Shown: positions 1 to 8,480, numbered from the stretch's first letter. The stretch is 32,504 bases of DNA from Mesorhizobium sp. M1C.F.Ca.ET.210.01.1.1 (GCF_004791585.1 NZ_SRUU01000045.1:1-32504), one strand, 5' to 3'. Notes: generated from the letters alone by a model not told the origin. Program-made: numbers and translations.

Positions 1-215
1 TCCAGCCGATCAACTATCCGACGGTGCCGCGCGGCACCGAGCGGCTGCGCATCACGCCGACGCCCTTCCATTCGGACGCACTGATCGCCGAGCTGCAGGA
101 CGCGCTGGTCGAGACCTGGGACGCCCTCGGCATTCCCTATGCCACCTCCGGCCGTCCCGCCGTCGCCAAGAGCGACCGCATCATTCCGTTGCTGGTGAAC
201 CAGTCAGGCGGTTGA
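1..215 (+). CDS. hemA: 5-aminolevulinate synthase, C-terminal end (partial)
   Basis: The gene enters from the left edge. The reading frame starts at base 3 and gives about 70 residues beginning QPINYPTVPRGTERLR and ending in a TGA at 213-215. The peptide QPINYPTVPRGTERLR is characteristic of the C-terminal domain of PLP-dependent 5-aminolevulinate synthase, which condenses glycine and succinyl-CoA in the C4 route to haem used by alphaproteobacteria. The start codon and catalytic lysine lie outside the window. The next gene begins 81 bases downstream, behind its own putative FixK-type site, so hemA probably marks the border of the oxygen-regulated island rather than being part of its first operon. 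Product identity is well supported; regulation of hemA itself cannot be judged here. Confidence 0.93.
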   Translation, partial: QPINYPTVPRGTERLRITPTPFHSDALIAELQDALVETWDALGIPYATSGRPAVAKSDRIIPLLVNQSGG

Positions 216-232
216 AATCAAAGGCGCAAAAC

Positions 233-246
233 TTGATCCGGCGCAA
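233..246. promoter_or_regulatory. FixK-type box before the DUF2267 operon
   Basis: TTGATCCGGCGCAA. It fits the looser FixK2-type consensus TTG[AC]-N6-[TG]CAA but has G instead of T in the right half-site, unlike the other twelve boxes in this window. Its centre is about 57 bp before the ATG at 297. Confidence 0.5.
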
Positions 247-296
247 TGCGCGGGCCTGAGAAGAGGGAGAAGAAAACAGGTTCAAGGACCAGAACG

Positions 297-725
297 ATGA
301 CACACTCTGTTTCACACGCTTCCATCACACATGCCGCCGAGCAGGCGCAGCAATGGGTGAACGAACTCGCCAGGGATCTGGACTGGAACGAACAGAGCGC
401 ATTCCGTTTGTTGAAATCGGTCCTGCATGCCCTGCGCGATTGGCTGTCGCCTGAGGAAATGGCCGATCTGTCGGCCCAGTTGCCAACGCTGGTCAGAGGC
501 ATCTACTTCGAAGGGTGGAACCCGGCCGAACCGGCATGGGAGCGCAAGAAGCGCGACTTCGTCATCTGCGTCCGGGACAGCTTTGGCTACGAGCCGGAGA
601 TCGACATCGACAAGGCCATCGGAGCGGTGTTCAAGCTTCTCGACCGACACATCTCCCATGGCGAGATCGTCCAGGTCCGCAACTCGATGAAGAAATCCCT
701 GCGTCAACTATGGCCGGAGGGATGA
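297..725 (+). CDS. DUF2267 domain-containing protein
   Basis: Encodes 142 residues. The frame is open upstream to 246, but the ATG at 297 is preferred because AAGGA lies about 9 bases before it. The protein is largely helical and contains the DUF2267-like pattern: an N-terminal helix (EQAQQWVNEL), a central LRDWLSPEEMADLSAQLP stretch, and FEGWNPAEPA in the middle. DUF2267 proteins are of unknown biochemical function. No signal peptide or membrane segment is visible, so it is probably cytoplasmic. It is the first gene of a tight operon: the phosphoribosyltransferase starts 3 bases after its stop and the PNPOx-fold gene follows. A FixK-type box at 233-246 suggests low-oxygen induction. Family assignment is by pattern recognition. 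Confidence 0.82.
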   Translation: MTHSVSHASITHAAEQAQQWVNELARDLDWNEQSAFRLLKSVLHALRDWLSPEEMADLSAQLPTLVRGIYFEGWNPAEPAWERKKRDFVICVRDSFGYEPEIDIDKAIGAVFKLLDRHISHGEIVQVRNSMKKSLRQLWPEG

Positions 726-728
726 CCG

Positions 729-1451
729 ATGTTTCGCGACCGCCAGGAGGCTGGACAGAGACTCGCGCTCGAGCTCGCCAAACTCACCTTGCAGGATCCG
801 GTCGTTCTGGCTCTGCCACGAGGTGGCGTTCCCGTCGCCTCCGAGGTGGCCAAGGTCCTCAAGGCGCCGCTGGATCTGATCCTCGTCCGCAAGGTCGGAG
901 CACCCGGCAATCCGGAACTGGCTGTGGCCGCTATCGTGGACGGAGACCCTGCGGACGTCGTGCTCAACCGGGAGATCGTGGAAGCCTATTCTCTCGGCGA
1001 TGACGAGCTTCGCGTCTTGATCGCAAGGGAGCGCCCTGAGCTGGAGCGCCGTCGCACCGCATACCGCGGCGGGCACGCGCCCTTGTCGGTTGACGGCAAA
1101 ACGGTGATTGTCGTCGACGACGGGGCTGCCACCGGAACAACGATGAAGGTTGCCATCCGCGCGCTGAAGCGGCGCTCGCCTCGCAAGGTCGTTGTCGCAG
1201 TTCCGGTCGCGCCTGCGGACACCGCAACCGAACTTGCGCAGGAAGCGGACTTGCTCATCTGCCCCAGTCAGCCTGCCCGCTTCCGCGCGCTCAGTTATTA
1301 TTACGCCAAATTTCCGCAAGTCTCCGACGGTGAGGTCCTCGACATCATGGCTCTCGCCGCCCAGGCGCAAGGGAGTGGCCACAAAGCCAACGACAGAAGG
1401 CGGTCCGCCGCGCACGCCGCAAACAAGTCGCGGCCTATAGCCGGCAGCTAG
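729..1451 (+). CDS. Phosphoribosyltransferase family protein
   Basis: Encodes 240 residues of the type I PRTase fold. An early LALPRGGVPVASEVAKVL segment (about residues 33-50) and the PRPP-binding loop VIVVDDGAATGTTM (about residues 126-139), with its acidic pair before GxATGxT, are clear. Such proteins bind phosphoribosyl pyrophosphate, but this uncharacterised branch has no known base substrate. The start ATG lies 3 bases after the DUF2267 stop, so the two are co-transcribed and probably translationally coupled. The C-terminal 25 residues are basic and low-complexity. Related PRTase genes occur in hypoxia/dormancy gene sets of other bacteria, for example the mycobacterial DosR regulon. That fits the oxygen-responsive context but is inference. 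Confidence 0.9.
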   Translation: MFRDRQEAGQRLALELAKLTLQDPVVLALPRGGVPVASEVAKVLKAPLDLILVRKVGAPGNPELAVAAIVDGDPADVVLNREIVEAYSLGDDELRVLIARERPELERRRTAYRGGHAPLSVDGKTVIVVDDGAATGTTMKVAIRALKRRSPRKVVVAVPVAPADTATELAQEADLLICPSQPARFRALSYYYAKFPQVSDGEVLDIMALAAQAQGSGHKANDRRRSAAHAANKSRPIAGS

Positions 1452-1461
1452 GAGGTCACCG

Positions 1462-1911
1462 ATGCAGATCCGCACACTTTCCGCTCTGGAGTGCACAAAA
1501 ATACTGACGGCCAATCGCTTCGGACATCTGGCCTGCGCGAAGGACGGGCAACCTTACGTCGTCCCGTTCTACTTCGCGCACGCCGACAATCACCTTTATG
1601 CCTTTTCCATGCCGGGCAAGAAGATCGACTGGATGCGCTCCAATCCGCTCGTGTCCGTGCAGGTCGAGGAACGCGGCACCGGGCGAGGTTGGAGAAGCGT
1701 GATCGTCAACGGCCGCTATGAGGAACTTCCCGACCGGATCGGACACAAGGTGCAGTGCGATCACGCGTGGTCCGTCTTGAGCAAGCACGCCGACTGGTGG
1801 GAGCCAGGCGCGCTCAAGCCGGACACATACCTCGACGCGGAGCATCTTCCCCACGTCTTCTACAGGATCTCCATCGCGGAAGTCTCGGGCCGCGAGGCGA
1901 TAGAAAGCTGA
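1462..1911 (+). CDS. Pyridoxamine 5'-phosphate oxidase-fold (FMN split-barrel) protein
   Basis: Encodes 149 residues. The N-terminal half shows the split-barrel pattern of the PNPOx-like family: a short helix (ECTKILTANRFGHLACAKDGQPYVVPF), then FYFAHADNHLYAFSMPGKKIDWMRSNP, then a VSVQVEE strand. These proteins bind FMN, F420 or haem, and most are not true pyridoxamine phosphate oxidases. The start follows AGGAGG (1450-1455) with a good spacing and lies 10 bases after the PRTase stop, making it the third gene of the operon. No signal peptide. Two residues often used for FMN phosphate contacts (K/R after MPGKK) are present, but the cofactor cannot be decided from sequence alone. Confidence 0.87.
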   Translation: MQIRTLSALECTKILTANRFGHLACAKDGQPYVVPFYFAHADNHLYAFSMPGKKIDWMRSNPLVSVQVEERGTGRGWRSVIVNGRYEELPDRIGHKVQCDHAWSVLSKHADWWEPGALKPDTYLDAEHLPHVFYRISIAEVSGREAIES

Positions 1912-1967
1912 TATGGCGAGCCTGGGCGGCGGAAGCTGCGCAAAGCTGACCACGGGTCGAAGTGGTT

Positions 1968-1983
1968 GGCTGCATATGCAGCC
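1968..1983. promoter_or_regulatory. 16-bp perfect palindrome before the MgtC/DUF4010 gene
   Basis: GGCTGCATATGCAGCC is a perfect palindrome ending 18 bases before the ATG at 2002. It could be a dimeric repressor site or a small RNA hairpin. No known operator was recognised. Confidence 0.35.
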
Positions 1984-2001
1984 CATCTAAGGGCAACTGC
2001 C

Positions 2002-3246
2002 ATGGACCCGCTCATAGCGCGACTTGGGATCGCCTTGGCGATAGGACTGCTCGTTGGCTTGGAACGCGGCTGGCGAGAGCGTGACGCGCCCGATCGCAGC
2101 CGCACGGCAGGCATCCGGACATTCGCTATCTCGGGCCTTCTCGGCGGCATCGTTGCGGCACTGGCCGAAGCCCTTGCCGCGAGCTCGGTGCTGGTCGCCG
2201 GCTTCCTCGCCTTCGCAGCTATTCTTGCCTGGTACAAGGCGCGTGAGGCCGCGCATGATGAGGATTTCAGCGTCACGACCGTCATTGCTGGCCTCGCCGT
2301 CTTTGCGCTCGGCGCGCTCTGTGTGGCCGGCGATTTCCGGGTTGCCGGCGCCGGGGGCGCAGCCCTTGTCGCGCTGCTTGCAAGCCGCGAGGTGTTGCAT
2401 GGGCTCCTGCAGCGCCTGACCTGGATCGAACTCCGCTCTGCGTTGGTCTTGGCGGCGATGACAGCGATCGTGCTACCCCTGCTGCCGGACCGCACGTTGG
2501 ATCCCTGGGAAGGCTTCAACCCATGGGAGATCTGGTTCCTGACGGTGCTGATGGCGTCGATTTCGTTCGCCGGTTACATCGCCGTCCGCGTGCTGGGAAA
2601 TGCCCGTGGCTTGCTTGTCAGCGCGCTTGCCGGGGCGGTGGTCTCGTCCACCGCTGTCACCTTGTCGCTGGCTCGCACCGCCAAGGCGGCGAGCAATCCC
2701 TTGTCTTTTGCGGGCGCGGCTTCGCTGGCGGCGATGGTTTCGATCTTGCGTGTCTGCCTCGTGGTCCTCGCCCTGGCGCCGAGCGTGGCGACGTTCATCG
2801 CCGCACCCGCTCTCGCCGCCGCGCTGGCATTCGGCATCTGCGGAACAGTCGCATTGGCAGGCCACAGCCAGAAACCGCAGAAATCGCCCGTCGCGCGCAA
2901 CCCGTTCGATGTGGGGCCGCTGCTCATCTTCGCCCTGCTCTTCGCATTCGCCTCGACCGCGAGCGCCGCATTGGCTTCGCAATTCGAAGAACGGGGGCTG
3001 CTGGCAAGTTCGGCGATCGCCGGTTTGTTCGATGTCGATGCTTCGGTGCTCAGCGCTCTGCGCCTGATCACACATTCGATCTCGATCGAAACGGTAGGAC
3101 GTGCGGTGCTGGCGGCGCTGATGGCCAACGCGATCGGACGCCTTTCCCTGGCGGTATTTGCAGGTCCGGTGAGATTCTGGCTGCCCCTGGCCGGCACCAC
3201 TTTGATCGCCGCGGCGGCGGGCTACAGCGCCATCCAACTCCTGTAG
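2002..3246 (+). CDS. MgtC/SapB and DUF4010 family integral membrane protein
   Basis: Encodes 414 residues from the ATG at 2002 (the frame is open 12 codons further upstream). The N-terminus, LIARLGIALAIGLLVGLERG then RTFAISGLLGG, is the MgtC/SapB signature, with the conserved GLERG turn after the first membrane helix. The C-terminal half contains several more hydrophobic helices typical of DUF4010, giving roughly 10-12 membrane segments overall. The molecular activity of this family is unknown, and MgtC itself is linked to magnesium limitation and intracellular survival. The gene follows the DUF2267-PRTase-PNPOx operon after 90 bases that hold a perfect palindrome, so it may have separate control. 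It sits between that operon and the arginine deiminase operon. Confidence 0.88.
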   Translation: MDPLIARLGIALAIGLLVGLERGWRERDAPDRSRTAGIRTFAISGLLGGIVAALAEALAASSVLVAGFLAFAAILAWYKAREAAHDEDFSVTTVIAGLAVFALGALCVAGDFRVAGAGGAALVALLASREVLHGLLQRLTWIELRSALVLAAMTAIVLPLLPDRTLDPWEGFNPWEIWFLTVLMASISFAGYIAVRVLGNARGLLVSALAGAVVSSTAVTLSLARTAKAASNPLSFAGAASLAAMVSILRVCLVVLALAPSVATFIAAPALAAALAFGICGTVALAGHSQKPQKSPVARNPFDVGPLLIFALLFAFASTASAALASQFEERGLLASSAIAGLFDVDASVLSALRLITHSISIETVGRAVLAALMANAIGRLSLAVFAGPVRFWLPLAGTTLIAAAAGYSAIQLL

Positions 3247-3298
3247 GGATCATTATGGCCCCCTGTCTCAACGCAGCAGGCGGCGCCAGGGCCAGATT

Positions 3299-3312
3299 TT
3301 GACCGGCGTCAA
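3299..3312. promoter_or_regulatory. FNR/FixK-type box before arcDABC
   Basis: TTGACCGGCGTCAA, matching TTGA-N6-TCAA with inverted half-sites. The centre is about 64 bp before the arcD ATG at 3370. Anaerobic control of arginine deiminase operons by the FNR homologue ANR is established in Pseudomonas, which supports the call. Confidence 0.8.
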
Positions 3313-3369
3313 AGCTGCCGGGCCTGTTTCCTGTTGAATCCTCCTACCATTCGCAATTCGGAGGGCATC

Positions 3370-4832
3370 ATGTCCACAACAGAGGTCAACATCCCAATCC
3401 GGGAAGCCGCGACCACGGCATCGACGAAGCTGAAACTGGGATCGCTGACGGAGCTCGTGATCGGTTCGATGGTGGGCTCAGGCGTGTTCAGCCTGCCCCA
3501 GAACATGGCCGCCGGCGCCGGTCCGCTTGCGGTCTTGATCGGTTGGGCAATCACGGCCCTAGGCATGCTCGCGCTGGTATTCGTCTACCAGTCGCTGGCG
3601 GTGCGCCGGCCCGAGCTCGATGCTGGTCCCTATGCCTATGCCAAGGCGGGGTTCGGACCCTTCGTCGGGTTCAACAGCGCCTGGGGCTATTGGATCAGCG
3701 CATGGGTCGGCAACGTTTCCTACGCGGTGATCGTCTTCAGCGCGCTGTCCTACTTCTTCCCCGCTTTCGGTGACGGGAATACGTGGCAGGCCGTGCTCGG
3801 CGCATCGATCCTGTTGTGGATCATCCACTTCCTGGTTCTTGCAGGCATTTGCCAGGCCGCGATCGTCAACACCATCGTGACCGCGGCCAAGATCGCCCCG
3901 GTCGTCCTTTTCGTCGGCGTCGTCGCCGTCGCCTTCAAGCTCAACGTCTGGACACTCGACTTCAGCGGGCTCGGCAACGCCTCGCTCGGTTCCGTCGCCG
4001 CTCAGGTCAGGAGCACGATGCTGGTGACGCTGTGGGTCTTTATCGGCATCGAAGGCGCCAGCGTATTCTCCGCCCGGGCTGAGCGCCGCAAGGACATCGC
4101 GACCGCGACGGTGCTCGGCTTCTTCACATGCCTCGCGCTCTATGCGCTGGTCTCGCTGCTTTCGCTCGGCATTCTGAGCCAGCCCGACCTTGCCGCCCTG
4201 AAGAACCCATCGATGGCGGGCGTGCTGGAGGCGGTTGTCGGGCCGTGGGGCGCCGTGCTCATCAACCTTGCGCTCGTCGTCTCGGTCGTCGGCGCCTTCC
4301 TGAGCTGGACGCTGCTTGCGGCGGAGATTCCGCATGTCGCCGGCAAGGACGGGACCATGCCGAAATTCTTCGGCCGGGAAAGCGACCGCGGCGTTCCCTC
4401 GACGTCGCTGCTCATCACCAACCTTCTCGTCCAGGCCTTTCTGGTGGTCACGCTGTTCGCGCAGAGCACCAGGCGCTCTTCTACATCGCCTCGGCCGCTA
4501 TCCTCGTGCCATACATTTTTTCCGGAGCCTTTGCCGCCAAGCTGGCCCTGACCGGGGAAAGTTATGAGAGCGGCGAGCAGCGCGCCGGACCTCTCTTCGC
4601 CGGTGTGTTGGCGACGATCTATGGGCTCTGGCTCGTCTATGCGGCGGGACCCGCGTATCTGTTCATGTGTGCCATCCTCTACGCGCCGGGCATCATCTTC
4701 TATGTCTGGGCCCGCCGCGAGGGCAATCAGCGCATCTTCCATCCGGTTGAAGCCGTCATCGCAGCCGCGCTCGTCGCAGCCGCAATGCTCGCCGTCTACG
4801 AGATGTGGACCGGCGCCGTCAGCCCGCTTTGA
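3370..4832 (+). pseudogene. arcD: Arginine/ornithine antiporter, frameshifted
   Basis: APC-superfamily basic amino acid antiporter, which exchanges arginine for ornithine in the arginine deiminase pathway. The first frame (start 3370, after GGAGG; SMVGSGVFSLPQNMAAGAGP in helix 1) runs 367 codons to about 4470. It then goes out of frame and stops at 4551. The homologous continuation (QALFYIASAAILVPYIFSGA) is in another frame, from 4470 to the TGA at 4830-4832. Together the pieces give about 488 residues, near the usual 480. Related antiporters read S-T-Y-Q-A-L-F here, so a 4-base loss between repeated ACC triplets (ACCTACC to ACC) explains the shift. This could be a true mutation or a sequencing error. 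Downstream arc genes are intact and closely spaced. Confidence 0.88.
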
Positions 4833-4843
4833 GAGTTCGTCCC

Positions 4844-6058
4844 ATGACAGATCTGGGTGTCCATTCGGAAGTCGGTCGCCTGCGCGAGGTGATGGTCCAC
4901 AGACCGGATCTCAGCCTGCGCAGGCTGACGCCGGAGAATTGCAAGGCGCTGCTGTTCGATGACGTGCTGTGGGTGAAGCGGGCGCGCCAGGAACACGACA
5001 TCTTCGTCGATGCCTTGCGCGAACGCGGCGTGGCGGTTCACCTGTTCGGCGAGCTCCTTGCTGAGACCATGGCCATTGGCGAGGCGCGCGCCTGGCTTCT
5101 TGATCGCCGCGTGCATGCCGGCGTCGTTGGGCTGGATATGGTCAATGAGATGCGAGGCTGGCTGAACGAGATGCCAGCCGAGCTGCTGGCAAGCTGTCTC
5201 GTCGGCGGCATTGCTCGTGCCGAACTTCCGTTCGAACCCAGGGGACTGACCGGAAGGACGCTTGCGCCGCAGGACTTTGTGCTGCCGCCGCTGCCGAACC
5301 AGCTGTTCACCCGCGACAGTTCCTGCTGGATCTACCGCTCCGTCTCAGTCAACTCCATGTATTGGCCCGCCAGGCGGCCGGAAGCGGCCAATGTCGAGGC
5401 TGTCTACCGCTTTCACCCGCGGTTCCGCGACAGCGGCATCGCATTCGTATCTCCGGCGGCCGGAACAGGCGTCAGCCTGGAGGGCGGCGACGTCATGCCG
5501 GTCGGCGGCGGCGTCGTTCTCGTCGGCATGGGCGAACGCACCACGCCGCAGGCGGTCGGCGATCTTGCCCGAAGCCTGTTCGCGGCCGGAGAGGCCACAC
5601 GCGTGATCGCGGCGCTGATGCCGCGCGATCGCTCCTTCATGCATCTCGACACCGTCTTCACCTTCTGCGACCGGGACCTTGCCACCATGTATCCGCCCGT
5701 AGTCGAACGGCTGCGCAGCTTTTCGATCCGGCCCGGAGACGGCGATGCGGCGGTCGAGGTCAGGGAAGAGGATGCCCCCTTCACCGCGGTCGTCGCCGAG
5801 GCCCTCGGACTGAAATCGCTGCGGATCATCGCCACCGGCGGCGACCGCTACGAGGCCGAGCGCGAGCAGTGGGACGACGGCAACAATGTCGTCGCGGTCG
5901 AGCCGGGTGTCGTCATCGGCTACGACCGCAACGTCTATACCAACACGCTTCTGCGCCGGGCGGGGGTTGAGGTGATCACCGTCGAGGGCGCTGAGCTCAG
6001 CCGCGGCCGCGGCGGCGGCCATTGCATGACCTGCCCCATCGCTCGCGAACCGCTCTGA
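4844..6058 (+). CDS. arcA: Arginine deiminase
   Basis: Encodes 404 residues. Hydrolyses L-arginine to citrulline and ammonia, the first step of the arginine deiminase pathway. Family motifs are present in order: FTRDSS (catalytic Asp loop), EGGDVMPVG, FMHLDTVFTF (catalytic His and Asp), a WDDGNNVVAVEPG segment and the C-terminal GGGHCMTCP with the nucleophilic cysteine at residue 394. The length matches the usual 405-420. The ATG at 4844 is chosen because it gives the standard N-terminus (MTDLGVHSEVGRLREVMVHRP) and lies 11 bases after the arcD stop. No signal peptide, so cytoplasmic. All catalytic motifs are intact, so the enzyme should be active despite the broken antiporter upstream. Confidence 0.97.
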   Translation: MTDLGVHSEVGRLREVMVHRPDLSLRRLTPENCKALLFDDVLWVKRARQEHDIFVDALRERGVAVHLFGELLAETMAIGEARAWLLDRRVHAGVVGLDMVNEMRGWLNEMPAELLASCLVGGIARAELPFEPRGLTGRTLAPQDFVLPPLPNQLFTRDSSCWIYRSVSVNSMYWPARRPEAANVEAVYRFHPRFRDSGIAFVSPAAGTGVSLEGGDVMPVGGGVVLVGMGERTTPQAVGDLARSLFAAGEATRVIAALMPRDRSFMHLDTVFTFCDRDLATMYPPVVERLRSFSIRPGDGDAAVEVREEDAPFTAVVAEALGLKSLRIIATGGDRYEAEREQWDDGNNVVAVEPGVVIGYDRNVYTNTLLRRAGVEVITVEGAELSRGRGGGHCMTCPIAREPL

Positions 6059-6069
6059 AAGGACCCAAA

Positions 6070-7071
6070 ATGTCGATCAACCTGCATGGCCGCTCGGTGC
6101 TTTCGCTGGATGACCTCTCGGCCGACGAGATCCGCTTCCTCCTGAAGCTGGCCGTCGACCTCAAGGCGGCCAAGCAGGCTGGGCACGAGATACCGCGCCT
6201 CGTCCGCAAGAACATCGCCCTCATCTTCGAAAAGGACTCCACGCGCACGCGAACCGGGTTCGAAGTGGCCGCCTACGACCAGGGCGCCCACGTCACCTAT
6301 TTCGGTCCCACCGGCAGCCACATTGGACACAAGGAGTCCATGAAGGACACCGCGCGCGTGCTCGGCCGGATGTATGACGCCATCGAATATCGCGGCTTTG
6401 CGCAGCATCAGGCCGAGCTGCTTGCCGCCCACGCCGGCGTGCCCGTCTACAACGGCCTGACGGACGAGGCGCATCCGACGCAGATCCTCGCCGATTTCAT
6501 GACCATGCGCGAATTCACGCACAAGCATCTGTCCGACATGACCGTCGCTTTCGTCGGCGAGGGACGGGACAATGTCGCCCAATCCCTCGCCGTGGGCGCC
6601 GCCAAGGTCGGCATGGACATTCGCATTGCCTCACCGAGACAGCTTTGGCCGGACGAGGAATTCTGTGCCCATGTGGGGACCCTGGCGCAACGCAGTGGCG
6701 GCCGCTTCAGGTTGGACGAGGACGTGAAGGGCTGCGTCCAGGACGCCGATTTCATTTACACCGACGTCTGGCTCTCCATGGGCGAGGACAAGTCGGGCTG
6801 GCCGGAGCGAATTCGTCTTCTGACGCCCTATCGGGTGACGAGCGAGGTGATGGCGGCCAGCGGCAATCCACATGTGAAATTCATGCATTGCCTGCCGGCA
6901 TTCCATGACACCGACACCGAAGTCGGCGCCTACGTCGCACGCGAATTCGGGATCGACTGCATGGAAGTCTCCGACGAAGTGTTCGAGTCCGGCGCCTCGA
7001 TCGTCTTCGACCAGGCGGAGAACCGGATGCATACGATCAAGGCGCTGCTTGTCGCCACCATCGGCAACTGA
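6070..7071 (+). CDS. arcB: Ornithine carbamoyltransferase (catabolic type by context)
   Basis: Encodes 333 residues. Interconverts citrulline plus phosphate with ornithine plus carbamoyl phosphate. The carbamoyl phosphate loop STRTRT is at residues 57-62. HPTQ follows in the first domain, and the ornithine-binding HCLPAFHD motif carries Cys274. The ATG at 6070 is 11 bases after the arcA stop. The longer open frame overlapping arcA is rejected because MSINLHGRSVLSLDDLS is the normal family N-terminus and AAAGGACC lies just upstream. Position between arcA and arcC, and length near that of catabolic enzymes, argue for the catabolic role. It is in the same protein family as anabolic ArgF, and sequence alone does not settle direction. 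Confidence 0.95.
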   Translation: MSINLHGRSVLSLDDLSADEIRFLLKLAVDLKAAKQAGHEIPRLVRKNIALIFEKDSTRTRTGFEVAAYDQGAHVTYFGPTGSHIGHKESMKDTARVLGRMYDAIEYRGFAQHQAELLAAHAGVPVYNGLTDEAHPTQILADFMTMREFTHKHLSDMTVAFVGEGRDNVAQSLAVGAAKVGMDIRIASPRQLWPDEEFCAHVGTLAQRSGGRFRLDEDVKGCVQDADFIYTDVWLSMGEDKSGWPERIRLLTPYRVTSEVMAASGNPHVKFMHCLPAFHDTDTEVGAYVAREFGIDCMEVSDEVFESGASIVFDQAENRMHTIKALLVATIGN

Positions 7072-7072
7072 G

Positions 7073-8008
7073 ATGCTGATCGTCGCGGCACTCGGCGGCA
7101 ACGCGCTGTTGCGGCGCGGTGAGCCCATGACGGCCGAGAACCAGCGCGGCAACGTGAAGCGTGCCGCATCGGTGCTGGCGGCATTGATCGGCGAAGGACA
7201 CTCGGTCGTAATCACCCACGGCAACGGCCCTCAGGTGGGCTTGCTGGCGCTCCAGGCTGCCGCCAATCCCGACCACGGGGCTTTTCCATTGGATGTGCTG
7301 GGCGCAGAGAGTGCCGGCATGATCGGCTATGTGATCGAACAGGAGCTCGGCAACCTCCTCAGGGACAGGCTATTCGCAACGTTGCTGACGCAGGTGAAAG
7401 TGGATCATCGCGACCCAGCCTTCACGCACCCCACGAAACCGATAGGACCGGTCTACGACGAAGCGATGGCCCGCCGGCTTGCCGGCGAGCGCGGCTGGCA
7501 GATCGCGCCCGATGGCGACAAATGGCGCCGTGTCGTGCCCTCCCCCAGGCCACTCGAGATCCTGGAGGCCCCTGTGATCTCGTTCCTCATCGAGCGGGAG
7601 GTTGTCGTCATTTGCACGGGAGGCGGCGGCGTTCCGGTTGTGGAGGGCGCTGACGGCAGCCTTTGCGGTGTCGAAGCGGTCATCGACAAGGATCTGGCCA
7701 GCTCGCTGCTTGCGCGCCAATTGAAGGCCGACATGCTGCTCATGCTGACGGATGTTGATGCAGTCTATACCGGCTACGGCACCCCCAACGCCCATGCACT
7801 CCGGCGCGTTACCGCGACAGAGATATCGGGGCGGAATTTCCCGGCCGGGTCCATGGGACCGAAGGTCAGTGCCGCGATCGAGTTCGCCGAAGCGACAGGC
7901 AAGCCTGCCGCGATCGGCAGGCTCGACGATGCCCTGGCAATCGTCAAGGGCGAGCGCGGTACCTGGTTCGATTCTGGCAACTCGCCAGCCGGCTCGGCGG
8001 GCGGATAG
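7073..8008 (+). CDS. arcC: Carbamate kinase
   Basis: Encodes 311 residues. Transfers phosphate from carbamoyl phosphate to ADP, producing ATP with CO2 and ammonia, the energy-yielding last step of the pathway. Features include the N-terminal ALGGNALLRRGEP, ITHGNGPQVGLLALQ, a central ICTGGGGVPVV glycine-rich loop, and KDLASSLLARQLKAD near the nucleotide pocket. These are standard for amino-acid-kinase-fold carbamate kinases of about 310 residues. The ATG is 1 base after the arcB stop, so translation is almost certainly coupled. The long in-frame upstream extension is an overlap artefact. It is the last gene of the arc operon; another FNR-type box follows at 8032. Confidence 0.96.
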   Translation: MLIVAALGGNALLRRGEPMTAENQRGNVKRAASVLAALIGEGHSVVITHGNGPQVGLLALQAAANPDHGAFPLDVLGAESAGMIGYVIEQELGNLLRDRLFATLLTQVKVDHRDPAFTHPTKPIGPVYDEAMARRLAGERGWQIAPDGDKWRRVVPSPRPLEILEAPVISFLIEREVVVICTGGGGVPVVEGADGSLCGVEAVIDKDLASSLLARQLKADMLLMLTDVDAVYTGYGTPNAHALRRVTATEISGRNFPAGSMGPKVSAAIEFAEATGKPAAIGRLDDALAIVKGERGTWFDSGNSPAGSAGG

Positions 8009-8031
8009 GCAACTCCCGCAGGAGCGAGGCA

Positions 8032-8045
8032 TTGATTTGCGTCAA
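8032..8045. promoter_or_regulatory. FNR/FixK-type box after arcC
   Basis: TTGATTTGCGTCAA. Its centre is only 40 bp before the ATG at 8079. If the site acts at the classical -41.5 position, the transcript would begin at or near that start codon. Confidence 0.7.
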
Positions 8046-8078
8046 GGCGGTGCTTCGCGGCTATGCCATGCTGGAAAA

Positions 8079-8480
8079 ATGGAAATCGGATTGGCCAAGC
8101 TTCGTATCCTGTTCTCCGTGATCGTTTTGATCGCGGCGAGCGTTGCTGCGGGGGCTGTCTTCGCCGGCCAATCCCCGGGTGCGGGCGCCAACGTCAGCTG
8201 TGCCATCGATCCGATCCCCTCTCTGGGCAGCCCACACCAGGTGGCGGGCGATGTCGTCATGACAGACTGGCGCAGCCACGACAGCGGTTGCCAGCGTGAT
8301 TGCAGCATTGGCTGCGTGCACTCGACCGGCTCCGGATGCTGTTCCACGAGCCTCGTCGCCGTCGAATGTAGAATTCCCTTTGGCGCCCCCGATACCGTCT
8401 GCGTGACGGCGGGCAAAGCTATCCTGGCGACCGGCATCGATCCCGAGGCCCTCCTGCAACCTCCCCAAATCCTCGCCTGA
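8079..8480 (+). CDS. Hypothetical secreted eight-cysteine protein
   Basis: Encodes 133 residues, not recognised. Residues 8-29 form a strong signal peptide (LRILFSVIVLIAASVAAGAVFA), so export to the periplasm is likely. The mature part has eight cysteines (41, 71, 75, 79, 87, 88, 97, 108), five of them in a short stretch reading GCQRDCSIGC...GCC. This suggests disulfides or metal binding. The start ATG at 8079 is chosen because it places the signal peptide at the N-terminus; the ribosome-binding site is weak. It lies between arcC and a copper-type cluster, and a copper or redox-related periplasmic role is only a guess from that position. The FNR-type box at 8032-8045 suggests oxygen control. 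Confidence 0.6.
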   Translation: MEIGLAKLRILFSVIVLIAASVAAGAVFAGQSPGAGANVSCAIDPIPSLGSPHQVAGDVVMTDWRSHDSGCQRDCSIGCVHSTGSGCCSTSLVAVECRIPFGAPDTVCVTAGKAILATGIDPEALLQPPQILA

